From positions 13,454,001 through 13,518,000 of the forward strand of contig NC_059503.1 of NCBI RefSeq assembly GCF_914767665.1: 64,000 nt of DNA. Reading direction: 5' to 3'. Positions 35,113 to 47,667 of this stretch are shown here, one piece after another; positions within the stretch are counted from its first letter, which is position 1, and each line of letters begins with the position of its first letter. Position numbers and translations under genes: made by a program. The stretch comes from Harmonia axyridis (taxonomy: Eukaryota; Arthropoda; Insecta; Coleoptera; Coccinellidae). The notes below the pieces were generated by a model, which saw only the letters and a program-made list of their open reading frames with translations, ran no database searches and was not told where the DNA came from.

Positions 35113-36405
35113 AATGTATCATAGTTTTCATTATTCAGTATCAAGATTTAGGAACATATTTTTCAGACGTGTCAGCAAACGCCTCTCACCAATATACAAA
35201 ATGTTAAACTTCGTGTTGAACTTCGCGAACAGATTTATTTTTTTTAGTAAATTTCCACAATTTGAGAGAGTTGTTTTGGCGTTAAACGATTCATGATGAC
35301 TATCCAAACCTAACTGAACAGAAATGTCAACACAATTTGACATTATCGACTGTCAAACTATAGATAACAACCATCGAAACTTTTAATGCATTAACAAAAA
35401 AACACCTGTTACTATTGGGGCTAAGCCTGAATTGCCTGATATCACGAGCCGCCTCTGCTGCAGGGCGGTATCGAGATGTAGAGGTCAAACGGTGCGACGA
35501 GATAATTTCTCGTGGCGACCGTAAAGTCTGCGTTACAGCTGTGTGCAATTCTTCGACTGTCCGTCATCTACCGACTTCTATACGTCATGTCGCGTCAACC
35601 TGTCACTTGTCAATATGCGGTAAAATTCTTACGAGTTTTTCTCTGTGTCAACACCGCATTTCGTGTCGAGTTTTTTGTTTTGAATGGAGCGGAGTGCATA
35701 TTTCCCGTAGTTTCGGTTTCTACGTGTGAGAATTCAGAAGTCGACGAAGATTTAACGATGGACGAATCCCGTGTGAGGAACAATGTGAATTTTACTCTAT
35801 GGTTCGATATTTCATTGAAAAAATGAGAATTCATGAAGAAATCAAAGCAAATTTCAAACTTGGTTTAGTTTTTCCACTTCAAATTCACTGGGATTCGAAC
35901 CCGACGCTAATAGGTACCTTGAATAGTATCCTTAATTTTTTTCAGAAAACTATGGATTTTATTCATGAGCTGATAGATAAATGTGATATAGTAACAATTT
36001 TTTGTACTAAATTCTATCGAATAATGAATAGGAAAGACAGTGGACAGATGATTTTTTAGTCTTAAATTCTACATACTTCAAAACATAAAATGCGGGAATT
36101 CTAGAGGGATCATTTCGAAAGGTTATTATTCAAAGTGTTCTACGCTCCTGAAATATTCACGTTTTTCGTTATGAATAGCGTAGATTGGAATAGAAAGGAT
36201 TCTTTCATTTCTTTCATCATTCATGGTTTCTTGTACCTACACCATGTCTCGGCAATCTGTCATCTGTCAATATGCGGTGATTTGATGCGAGGTTTTCTTG
36301 CTGTCAACACCGCATTTTATACTCCATCAGCCGTGCGTTTTTTGTATTGTGTAGAATGGGGTTTTCCCATATTTCTGCTTCGTAATTGTGAGAAATTACA
36401 AGTCG
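35113..36405. other. no gene; two-copy degenerate repeat
   Basis: Segments at about 35576-35740 and 36222-36405 are diverged direct repeats. Shared blocks are TGTCAATATGCGGT, TGTCAACACCGCATTT and GTGAGAA. The first copy sits in a CpG-richer zone (35440-35600). ORFs on both strands are not recognisable. Nothing else was seen. Confidence 0.5.
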
Positions 36406-38209
36406 CGTATAATTTATGTGATAGAAACATGAAATATAAAAAAATTGTTGATTTTGTAACTGTTTGAAAAGAAATATTTGAAATTGAAGTTTGTGAAATT
36501 CTCAGTTTTTACTTCATTTATAGTGAATAATGGAATAAAAGGATTTATCCATCATTTTTGAAGCCTTATATATCTTGTCTTGGTTATGTATCAGCTAAAA
36601 ATATTACAGTTTTTTTTATTGATTAAAACTTTCATTGTAAGGTGACTCGAAGCTTTACCTTTGGATGTTAATGTATACCTAAATTGGTAGAAAATGTTTG
36701 AAGAATAAGAATATTCAAAAAATTATTATATTTTCTCGTTTAATAAAATCATATTCGTATAGGAACTTCTACAAATCGAGTATTTAGATCTTAAAACTAA
36801 GTATTTATCTTTGCTGCGAGATTTTGGCAGGCTATATTGAAAAATTCGTATTCTGTAATTTTAAATTCAATTTCATTACTCCTTCTCAATTCCATGTTTC
36901 ATTTTTGTATTCTACTCTAACGAAATATCTTTGTTTTAAACGGGTGTAAATGTACATGTTCTGAATCGTAAATTGTGGCTCTTCCCACTTGGTACTTCTT
37001 GAAACAAATGAAAGTCTACTGATATATCGATTGCATTTACTCTCGGAGTTTATCTCCAGAGAAAGTCTGTGTGAAAGACGGAAAAATCAGGGAATTCCAT
37101 CCAAAAATCCGATTAACTTCTCCCCTAGAGTATAAGTCTTTTTCCATTATATCTCCAAGCCATAGCGATGTTTCATTCAATGGCAACACATTTATTCACC
37201 TCATTCTTTTATCCATTCAATTCTCGTTCACTGTACTTCAGGAAAACCCCTTATTCACTCTCCACTTAGCTTGATGCATTTCCACCCAGTAAACCAAAAA
37301 CCCTGCAAGTTTCGCACAGAGATTTGTATTCTTATACACCCAAAGAAATATCATTCGAAATTTCAGTTGTAAGTAAGCAACAATATTTCATTCATTTAAT
37401 TATGTATATTTTCCGGTTTTGAGCTTTCATGCATTAAAAATCATGAATTTTTTTTTATTTCACCCCTAAATTTTCAAAACATAATACGATCGATGATACT
37501 AGCAACTTTCGCAAATTTTTACGACTTCGATAAAGTCCCAGCCTCTTATATTCCCAGCATTACCGATTTAGAGAGAGATGCGCAGCCCACGACGCCATCT
37601 CTCGGGCAAGCACAAAGTCACTTAAAAAATTTCCCATTGATATCTTCAATTTTCTTTCCTCTCTAGTGTTTTTTCGTTGACAGAGAAAATAATAAACCAT
37701 GTTGCAAAATTTGCAATATTTTTCATTCGTGTTGATTTTGTCCACCGATTCGTAAAGCGTGAAGTTGTGTTCAAAACCAAATCCCATCAATCTAACTCTT
37801 CGCCATTATTCAAACCTATTGAATTATGGAAATCGTGATGACGAAACTGCATTTTGATTGTGGCAAATTGTATTATCCATTATGTACACCCTCCTTTCCA
37901 TTGATCAACGAATGCAGCACTATGCCATGAGACTAGAGTCCCTTGGGTTCAAGTCAATGTTTATAATAGCCTAATTTGATTTAGTGCTCCCCTCGTGGTT
38001 AAACTTCTGTATTCTGCGTAATCCATCATTTTTTGGACGTTTCATCAGCATAGGATCATTTTCGATTATTTTGTTATTGTTTGAATCGTTGAGTGATTTT
38101 ATAATGGGAATGAAGTCGGTACATAACACTTTACTCAATAAGTTCCGAGTCTAACCTGTAATAACACTTTTTTAATTCTACTTCAATTTCCAACATAGTT
38201 ATCTTCAAG
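36406..38209. other. no recognised feature
   Basis: AT-rich intronic sequence, no gene or transposon end recognised on either strand. Confidence 0.4.
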
Positions 38210-38470
38210 AGTGACACTTTTTCTGTAGAAGATTTCGTCTTTGCTTTCGAAATAGGATCCAACGTCGGCATTCACTTTTTCATTGGAGGCCATTAGAGTA
38301 TTGTTCTGAGGTCTGCAAAAAGCCAGTAATCACTGGAGGTCAGATCTGGGAGGATAAGCTTGGTGGTCAAGCAGTTGAAAGCGCAAATCGTTGAATTTGA
38401 CTATGATACTCGTTAAGAGCCTTGTCTTGGTGAAACATTTTTTTTTTTTTGCAAATCGACGGCTACCTAG
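38210..38470 (-). mobile_element. DD34D mariner remnant
   Basis: On the minus strand, DLTSSDYWLFADLRTIL reads across 38340-38290, matching the region around the third catalytic Asp (DLAPSDYWLFADLK-like) of the SETMAR-like mariner group. FHQDKALNEYHSQI-like sequence lies before it and a frayed C-terminus after it. Stops and small indels break all frames. Confidence 0.7.
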
Positions 38471-39199
38471 CCTTATTCGTCACTTGATTTGATGCTTATT
38501 GTTTATTGAAAAAAGTTTAGTTCAGTCAGGCAAATCCTAACCTTATAATCCAATTAGAAAACTCGTCTTTTTACGTCTTTCTCGAAAACGTTGAAAGCCA
38601 TTTCCATGGATCCTAGAACTATCACAACTCGATCTTTGAATTTCAAATTCTTATTTGTAACAATAAAAATAAACAATAACATAATAAAGTAATGTGAGAA
38701 TTTACGTTTCTTATGATTCATCTTAGTAGTTTCCTCCAAATGGTCTGTACAAAAGTTAATCTGATAGCTCAAGAAAAATTAAACCACTTGCTTCGAACGG
38801 TTTTCTTGTTGAGACTTGAACAACTCAATTGCTGAGCCTTTTTATTGATGTGAGACAACCTACCACTTGAGACATTTAATGAAGGTACACTCTGAATTGA
38901 TAGGTCAGACTTCCATTGTCATTCGAATTTGAACGAAAGAATAATATGCTGAAACGGAGAGACCTGAAAATTTTCAAGGTAGATTCGGATTTCGAAGGAT
39001 TCCGTAAATATGGCAGTTCGGAATTTGATTTTCCTTATAATATCAAATCTACATTCGATGAAATTAAATTTCTGCATTCAACCATTGAATCATTTTAGAA
39101 CATGAAAATTGGCTTCCCTATATCATTCCTTCAAATTCAAACATTTTTATGCTCTCCCTCGTGGTCACGTGACATGAGACTCAATCTTTCTATCTCTAA
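38471..39199. other. no recognised feature
   Basis: AT-rich; no recognised gene or repeat. ORFs at 38554 and 38916 lack motifs. Confidence 0.35.
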
Positions 39200-40375
39200 T
39201 GTTGTGAAAGACTGCTTATACATTTATGGTTCAAAGTATTGTCCATCGTTTGCCATTACTTTCTTTCGGACAGCGTACACATTCCGCGTTGAAAAAACTG
39301 GTCATCTTTTGAAGCGATCCACGAAGCGATCCAATTTTTTACTTCTTCATAAAACCGGAAGGTCTGGTCAGCCAAGCAATGTGCCATTGATAGTCCGAGG
39401 GAGCAACGTCTGTAAATTACGGCAGAGGGTAGGACTTCCCACATCAACATTTCCAAGTATGTCTAGACCACTTTCACAAAATGAGGTCGAGCATTGTCAT
39501 GCTGTAAAATCACTTTATCATGTCTCTCGTTGTATTGCGGCTTTTGTCTTTCAATACTCTTCTCAAACGCATTAATTGCGTTCGATAACGATCGCCTGTG
39601 ATCGTTTCAGTCGGTTTCAACAACTCATATCACACTACGCCGAGCTGGTCCCACCAAATACTGAGCATGACCTTGGAACCGTCAAGTATGATCGAGATAT
39701 CCCCATGATTTTCTGCGTTTGGGATTATCTTAATGAACCCATTTTTCGTCTCCAGTCACAATGCGATGCAGATATCCTTTCCGTCTTCGCCTTGTAAGCA
39801 GCTGTTCACATCAAGCAAACAAACGCCGTTCATCATCTCTCGGTTTCAACTCGTACGGCACCCAATTTCCTTGTTTCTGAATCATTCCCATGACTTTCAG
39901 GCGTTTTGAAATGGCTTTTTGCGTCAACCCCAATGATCCTGCCAATTCTTGTTGCGTTTGGCACGAATCTTGATCAAGTAATGCCTCCAATTCTGCATCT
40001 TCGAAAACCTTGTCTCTTTCACCGCCATGCTGGTCTTCGATGTCAAAATCACCGTTCTTGAAGCGTTGAAACCACTCTCGGCACGTTCCTTTACTGATAG
40101 CGGCCTCACTATAGTTATTTGAGAGCATTCGATGAGCCTCAGCCGCAGATTTATTCATATTAAAGCAGAAAATTGAAACCTCCCCGAATGACGAGAATGT
40201 GGCTAGTATGCTGACATGTTTAATCGACAATAACAGACACAAATCGTATAATATTTGGATGGAGTTCTTACAAATACCTAAACTTATTGTATGACATCTA
40301 CGATCTTTTTATTTCGAGTACCACGTACCTCTACAGGCATCTATAGCAAAACGGCGGAAGCAAAGTTGTACACCT
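39200..40375 (-). mobile_element. mauritiana-type mariner, copy C, best N-terminus
   Basis: About 1.17 kb on the minus strand. The frame at 40242-39811 preserves 143 codons, including the whole paired helix-turn-helix DNA-binding region: KSAAEAHRMLSN, EWFQRFKNGDFDIED, AELEALLDQDSCQTQQELAG, then MIQKQGNWVPYELKPRD. The catalytic half (39810-39200) is frameshifted. The right terminal repeat is intact (GGAAGCAAAGTTGTACACCT, ending 40375). The left terminal repeat is missing. A small segment near 39695 relative to sister copies is also changed. Confidence 0.9.
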
Positions 40376-41278
40376 GATATTTTCAGTTTCTAAAAGCTAG
40401 GACTGACAATTTTGTTCTAATAATTTTTTTCCAAAATATGAATCTTGAGAATTTCAAATAGTTAATTTCCCTACATGCTTTCGGAAGCTTCCCAAAGAAA
40501 GTATTGAACCGATAATATCCTTAAACGATCGAAGAATCCTACAACTTGATTGTTCGAACCAACCCTGAATCCGATGCTGCAAATTAGAAAATCCTTCAAT
40601 GCTCGCGCAATATTTACCAGAGCGCGGCTTTATTTCTGGCCCCATTCATAACAAAGTGCATTGTAAACTGTTTCATCAGTCACGTTGATTACAGCGTGGT
40701 CCATTATCGTCCCTCGCGCTGGATTTAACAACATTGCGGCCGGAAAGGAAAATCGCCGTATCATCCCAATTTATTCCGATTCAGCGAGCTTCATCCACTT
40801 TGCGCAGTTGGAGAAGAGCCTCGTCTTTTGTTGTCGGTATTGATGCAAGAAAAGTCCTCAATTTCACTTGGTTAGGTAATGGAGAAGTGATGAGATGATG
40901 GAAGTTATAAATGATATTCTTTTTATCGCGAATTTATTCGCGACGACGTTAATATCTTTCAGTTTTGGGAGATTCTTCGTCTTTTTTTTTCAGTATTCAT
41001 ACTTTTTCCACTGGAGTTGAAGGAGCTATGTGGTTCATCATCTCCATTTTTGGTAGGTTTGGTATTTGTTCAATCTATAGCTGGTAAACAAACGCTATGA
41101 ACTCTTGGTCTATTGATCTTATGGGAATGTTTCGATGACAACAATATTCATTCGCAGATAACAGTTCTTGATCTTCTTTTTCTTCTCTCTTTTCACCAGG
41201 TCTGTGTTCCGTTTTTTTCTGCCTTCTTTCTATCATTGTTATGTCTCTTGTAATATTGAGCTCCAGCTGTACAACTCT
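40376..41278. other. no recognised feature
   Basis: Somewhat GC-richer around 40600-40820 but no frame with a recognisable motif. A long T run is at about 40981. Nothing further. Confidence 0.35.
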
Positions 41279-42313
41279 AGGTGTACAACTTTGCTTCCGC
41301 TGTTTTGGAATAGATGGCTGTATCGGTAAGTGGTAGTCGAAATGAAAATATTGTAGATGTCATACAATAAGCTTAGGTATTTGTAAACATAATGCCATCG
41401 AAATATCAGTCGATTTGTGACAGCATCATAAAGTTATTCTCGATTGAACATGTCAGCTTACGAGCCAACTTCTCGTCATTTAAGGGAGGTTTCAATTTTC
41501 TGCTTTAATATGAAGAAATCTCCGGCTGAGGCTTATCGAATGCTCTTGAATACCTATGGTGAGGCCGTTAGTAGTGAAAGAACGTGCCGAGAGTAGTTTC
41601 GACGCTTCAAGAACGGTCATTTTGATGGCCGAAGACTGGAGAGAGAAGGTTTTCGAAGATGCAGAATTGGAGGCATTACATGATCAACACTCGTGTCAAA
41701 CGCAAGAAGAATTGGCAGTAACATTGGGAGTGACGTAACAAGCCATTTGAAAACGCCTGAAAATCATGGGAATGATTCAGAAACAAGAAAATTGGGTGCC
41801 GTACTAGTTGAAACCGAGAGATGTTGAATGGCGTTTGTTTGCTTGTGAACAGCTGCTTGTAAGGCAAAGACGGAAAGGATTTCTGCTCGCTTTGTGACAG
41901 GAGACGAAAACTGGGTTCATTACGATAATCCCAAGAGTAGAAAATTATGGGGATATCCCGGCCATGCTTCCAAGTGGACGGCCAAACCGAATATTCACAG
42001 TTACAAGGTCGTGCTCAGTATTTGGCGCGACCAGCTCGGTGGAGTGTATTATGAGTTGTTAAAACCGACTGATACAATCACAAGGGATCGTTATCGAACG
42101 CAATTAATGCGTTTGAGGCGAGCATAGAAAGACAAACGGCCGGAATACAACGAGAGATATGTTTAAGTGATTTTACAGCATGACAATACTCGACCCCATT
42201 TTGCGAAAGTGGTCAAGACATTCTTGGAAACGTTGAGATGGAAAGTATAACCAGTTTTTTTACAATAAAGCCTCGATTTCCGGAAAAAACGGCGGAAACA
42301 AACTTGTTCGCCC
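41279..42313 (+). mobile_element. mauritiana-type mariner, copy D, internal deletion
   Basis: About 1.03 kb with both terminal repeats (AGGTGTACAACTTTGCTTCC at 41279; inverse ending near 42313). The + strand has SPAEAYRMLLNTYGEA, then the catalytic frame 41894-42127 with MTGDENWVHYDNP (first Asp) and GGVYYELLKPTDTITRDRY. The segment after the second Asp region, which would carry the third Asp, is deleted: ETLRWKV runs directly into the 3' end. It cannot encode an active enzyme. Confidence 0.9.
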
Positions 42314-45182
42314 ATTAATATCTACTGCAAGTGGTGAATTTTTCAAGAGCATGACACAACAACCATTATCACAGTATTTTCGACCCTAAACAAACACCAA
42401 TTCCTATTCCAACCGTTACAAACGCCCCAAATGGTCAATCTCGCCAAAAAACCTACGAGTCTATCAGAAATCTCAGTAGGGGTCTCTTCTCTGTGATGAC
42501 CATAGAAAAGGGGACGCAGCACTCTAACCCATAGATTGAAACGTCCAGTTCAGGTTCCCTCGACCGTGGTGTAATGAGCGAGCTCCGATTTCACGCAATC
42601 GGCTCGATGCCAGCTGTTCTTTGTGAGTTGGCCACGCGTTCTGCCTCCGCTCCAGCTAGGATGATTCATCGGTTCAACCGACCGGTGCGAGGTAAATGTC
42701 TCATTGTTTATTTTTTTATTGCGTCAAGTCGAGCACCCAGCCCCGGCCAAAAGACGAGCCGGTATCGTTCAAGTTGTTCCTTCGACCGATTGTTTATCGA
42801 ATAGAGGTGTTTTGACTTTGACCTCTTAACCTTTGCACGCCTATGATAGAGATGCGAACACCTATTAGGGGTACCCAAGGGACCCCATTCTATTTGAAAT
42901 AGAAGAATCGTTTGTGTTCAAAATAGTTATTTATAATACAAGTGCAGAAGGCATTGATATTCTTCCACGAGTTCAAAATTCAAAAATGAGCCACGAAGTG
43001 GCGAGTTTTGGAATGGACGAGTGGTAGAATGAGCCTTCTGTACGAGTATTATACATTATTTTCTCTAATTCATTGCATTTTCATTGAAATTAATGAAATA
43101 TTTCCATAAATATATTTTAGTGATTTTTGCATTGAAAAATGTTGGTTGGCAGAACTGATTTCTTTAAGGCAAATTGATGAATTAACAGATAAAGCCGTGG
43201 CGGAAAGTTCGGAGTACCAACATAGAATGATGGAATAATATAACCATGAAAACTGTGCGTTTCTGATATATTCTCGCACGATTTTGTTCTACAAGATGTG
43301 GAAGAATGAACGAAATAACCACAGAATTAGAGAAAAATATTTATTCTACTCAAAATTTGAAAAAACACATAAAAGTTCAACAAAAAGTATGATCCAAACA
43401 TGAAAATCGTTTAAACTGTCCAAATATTATAACAAAGTTATTTCATTTTTTCATTGTGTCCTATGTGAAATTTCTTCATTCCGACAAGCATTGCATTTTC
43501 TTTTTTCAGTATTTTTAGCAATTGAAGTTTTTGCAAGATGAACAAACAACTTAACATTTTTGTTGGAACTTTTAGGAGACTGGTAGGACCAACCAAGTTT
43601 TCTTGTTGGATTGTCAGTCATCTGCTGATTACTTAGGCTTTTATTGTTGGTACCATATTCGCTAAGACTTAAACATAGGCAAGGTGCCAATTCATGTGAA
43701 GAAATTTAGTTAGTTGCAAGATATGAACTGCTTGATTTAGTACTTGAGCAAGAGCTGACTTCAGTAGACCATTTAAATTTCTGCACTTGATTTAGTTACT
43801 TGCTTTAACTACTTTACACGTGTAAATTGGGTCTAATAGCTGACTTCACATCTGATTTCTTTAATATAAGTGACTCCTTATCCATAGTATTGCTAGACTG
43901 TCTTCTAACTGCATCAAAAAAGAGCTTTCATCTAATTCGGATTTTTTTTCAGAGTATAACACAAATGCGCTTAGAGCAGAACTATCCCTACCACTGTATG
44001 CTATACGACCAAAGAGCTTCATACAGCAATAATTTTCTCTGATATATTCATCAGCATCATTGGAACCACTTTTAGATTTATTGTAATATCTAGTTCTTGT
44101 TTTCTGGACAAACTAAGATTGTAGAGTTATTGCTTCACGCATTCACGAATGCATAGACTGACAAAGCAATACGAAACCAAAGTTGTTCAGAATGCATTCA
44201 TTTCATTTTTCCAAAACTGATCACAAAGATTTCCTTATTTTCGGTAGACTCGGAAGCAATAAATCAATCCTAAGTATGTTAAACGCCATACCTTTTACGT
44301 TGAATCATTCTAATAGGTATATCTAAGGTGAATATCTATCTAGGATCTCTAGCTGAAATTGCATCCTAGTAATGAAATAGTCTCGAGGGGCGTAAAACGC
44401 CTCTGTTCCCAACAGAAGTGACCTTCGATTAAGCTTATCTAATCTAAATGATTAAAATAACTCGGTTATAGAGAAACAGGGGATTGAGCAACAATAAAGT
44501 TCTTACTGCTATTCGAAAACTAGATTAGTATCTACTTACCAAAGAAGGTGCACCAGAAGAATTGGAGATACAAGCCTTCAAATTGAGATAACTTTTAATT
44601 TGGATTTCAATAATATAAATAAAGAAACAAAAATTGAATTGTTTTCAAAGCACAAAGCAGAATGATAATTCATTGAAAAGTTTATGTATAATTGAAAATT
44701 CCATCATATACTAGGTATAAAATTTATAATTCCTGTAAAACTGTATTTTTAGTAAAAAAGGTAGAAATAATTTTTCTTGAAGTCAAGTAATGAACTTATA
44801 TTTTCTGCTAATTGCAGTAGTTGTCAAATATATGTCGTATTCATTCAATTCCACAACTACCATCTCAAGAGTCAGTTTAGAAGTATCTGCCAATAGGTAC
44901 GTTATTTCTAGACCAAGGTCTATGTTGGTGACTAAGGGTATGTTTATAAATATTCGGTTATGAACTCAGTGACTCAATTACAAGTGTTAAATTTCGTGCT
45001 CTATAATGAGCGATAGGTGAGAACTGCGTAATGTCTTTTAGTGCTGTCAAAAAAGGAAAAGTAATAATTCATTAGATGAAATATGAACTTTTGGATCATT
45101 CCACAAAAATAAGAACAGACCTACTAGTTTTTCTTTCATTATATTAAGATCTAGAAGAATCTGAAGTTCTACCTATCTCTTG
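42314..45182. other. no gene; CpG-richer islet at 42535-42710
   Basis: Most is AT-rich without features. At 42535-42710 GC and CpG rise (GAGCGAGCTCCGATTTCACG, TTCAACCGACCGGTGCGAGG) with a fair donor (CGAG/GTAAAT near 42691). An ORF of 76 codons covers it but matches no family. It may be an alternative 5' exon or promoter of the navigator gene. Confidence 0.3.
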
Positions 45183-46268
45183 AATCTCTAACTTCAAAAT
45201 AAATTGCGTTAAAAAATGCAGCCAAAGTTACTCGAAACTATAATCAAACTTTGATTTGTATTTTAGTCAGGAATGTTTCCAATGAAGATATAATATCAAA
45301 AATTGTAGAATGGATTCTAGTAACATTCTCAAACTTCTATATTCTTCAATGGGGTACACATCGTTATGGACGTAGCTTATTTCAATATTCTCTTATTTCT
45401 CATATCCTTGTGGGAAATGGGAAAGGAGCTTCATAGATGGGTGCTCTAAAATGTCGACTTGAAAATCCAAGAATTAACTACCAATTAGGGATTCACGGCT
45501 TGACTTGATATTCAAGCTACTTGGCTTGATATTCGAACTACTTGGCTTGAGCTTGAACTCAATTCACATTCAAGTCAAGTAGTAGTTTTTCAATGACAAG
45601 TCAAGTATTTATTTATTAAGTACTTGACTTAACATTGGAAAGCTACTACTTGACTTGAACTTGGGTTGAATAAGCTACGTAGTTGATAAGGAGGAGCCCT
45701 CTGATAAAAAGACAACGTGGGATATCGCAATACCAATAAAGAAAAGAATACCTATTGATCTACTCATTAGCGAAGAAAACCATCTACAAAAATAAGGAAT
45801 TCAACACGTTTTGGATAGTTTGAATAGGTAATTCAACCAGAGAATATTCAGCAAATATGAAGCAAAACAACAAGAAAAACTCTCTCTGATACAAGATAAA
45901 ATGCAGTCAACCGCAAGTTTCCTAGAAAGATTACCTCCTATTCAGGATAAACGACCTCATCAAGATTCAATCAAGTAATGGTGAACCAAGGGTTCTAACC
46001 CATTATTCATGTTGTCTGCCTGTTTACTTATTCGATGTCAGTCAACATGTTTAACTCCAAAGAATCTAATCACTGCGAAGCAGTCTCTTTTTTACATGTT
46101 TTAACTCCAATCAGCCTCTCTTTCAATTCCCATAGAATATTCAATCCAATTGTCTCTCAACACGAAACCTAATTAGGTCACCTTCCTTCCTCTATCTGGC
46201 ATCAAACTGTTTCCTAATCGAGTAAGGCCCAAGGTGGAAGTTGACACCTTCGTCAATAATCTTATTGA
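45183..46268 (+). repeat. 1.09 kb tandem duplication, unit 1
   Basis: First of two direct, adjacent copies offset by 1085-1087 bp, highly similar over the whole length. Each carries a run of CTTGACTT / CTACTTGGCTTGA motifs and their inverses (AAGTCAAGTAGT) at 45480-45670, then a decayed frame with YEAKQQEKLSLIQDKMQS. I do not recognise the source; the relic frame suggests an old coding transposon. Confidence 0.9.
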
Positions 46269-47348
46269 AACTCTTACTTCAAAATGAATTGCATGAAAAA
46301 ATGCAGCCAAAGTTACTCGAAACTATAATCAAACTTTGATTTGTATTTTAGTCAGGAATGTTTCCAAATAAGATTATAATATCAAGAATTGTAGAATGGA
46401 TTCTAGTATGATAATATTCTCAAACTTCTTTATTCTTCAATACACATCGTTATGGACGTAGCTTATTTCAATATTCTCTTATTTCTCACATCCTTGTGGG
46501 AAATGGGAAAGGAGCTTCATAGATGGGTGCTCTAAAATGTCGACTTGAAAATCCAAGATTTAACTACCAATTAGGGATTCACGGCTTGACTTGATATTCA
46601 AGCTACTTGGCTTGATATTCGAACTACTTGGCTTGAGCTTGAAATCAATTCACATTCAAGTCAAGTAGTACTTTTTCAACGTCAAGTCAAGTATTCATTT
46701 ATTAAGTACTTGACTTAACATTGGAAAGCTACTACTTGACTTGAACTTGAGTTGAATAAGCTACGTAGTTGATAAGGAGGAGCCCTCTGATAAAAAGACA
46801 ACGTGGGATATCGCAATACCAATAAACAAAAGAATACCTATTGATCTACTCATTAGCGAAAAAAACCATCTACAAAAATAAGGAATTCAACACGTTTTGG
46901 ATAGTTTGAATAGGTAATTCAACCAGAGAATACTCAGCAAATATGAAGCACAACTACAAAAAAACTCGCTCTGATACAAGATAAAGTGCATAGTCAACCG
47001 CAAGTTTCCTAGAAAGATTACCTCCTATTCAGGATAAACGACCTCATCAAGATTCAATCAAGTAATGGTGAACCAAGGGTCCTAACCCATTATTCATGTT
47101 GTCTGCCTGTTTACTCATTCGATGTCAGTCAACATGTTCAACTCCTAAGAATCTAATCACTGCGAAGCAGTCTCTTTTTTACGCGTTTTAACTCCAATCA
47201 GCCTCTCTTTCAATTCCCATAGAATATTCAATCCAATTGTCTCCAAACACGAAACCTAATTAGGTCACCTTCCTTCCTCTATCTGACATCAAACTGTTTC
47301 CTAATCGAGTAAGGCCCAAGGTGGAGTTTGACGCCTTCGTCAATAGAC
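46269..47348 (+). repeat. 1.09 kb tandem duplication, unit 2
   Basis: Second copy, starting after CGTCAATAATCTTATTGAAA and ending at CGCCTTCGTCAATA, beyond which the two copies diverge. Substitutions and a few small indels separate it from unit 1 (for example 46381-46435), so the duplication is not brand new. No intact frame. Confidence 0.9.
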
Positions 47349-47667
47349 TATACACAAAGGGGAGACTCCTGATAGCGCTCCTGTTGCGTTATCGTGTTCT
47401 TCCGGTGAAGGGGTGGGGGAGGATCACATGTTCGCCATCCGACCGTGGTGCAATGCACAGGGGTTGATATGCCCAGCAAACATGCGCACCCCCATCGATC
47501 CCAGGTCGCAGACGCCCGCCAGACATGGTCACTGGGCACAACTAGAAATATTGTTATCGTTAAAAGTCACTCGGATAAATACGTTTCGAGTTTTTTAAGT
47601 TCAGGTGTGATGAGCAGTTTGGGCTTGATGATCCTGTCGCCGACGTCTGGAGAAGTTTCTGTCAAGC
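47349..47667 (+). promoter_or_regulatory. candidate alternative promoter and first exon
   Basis: A GC-rich islet (47400-47530) is followed by a TATA-like ATAAATA at 47575, an initiator-like TTCAGG at 47600, an ATG at 47610 and 19 open codons (MSSLGLMILSPTSGEVSVK). It ends at a strong donor, AAGC/GTGAGT (47667/47668). It would leave phase 1. That fits entry into navigator exon D (54376) but not exon C. The ATG lies only about 8 bases after the initiator-like site, so the true start site may be farther upstream. Inference from signals only. Confidence 0.3.

Noticed and set aside
35890..35915. tRNA-like T-loop (GGTTCGAATCCC on the minus strand).
   Set aside because: The T stem has mismatches, and no D arm, anticodon arm or acceptor stem could be found around it.
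45480..45680. CRISPR-like regular motif spacing in the CTTGACTT runs.
   Set aside because: Motif spacing is irregular, spacers are not unique units, and this is animal nuclear DNA.
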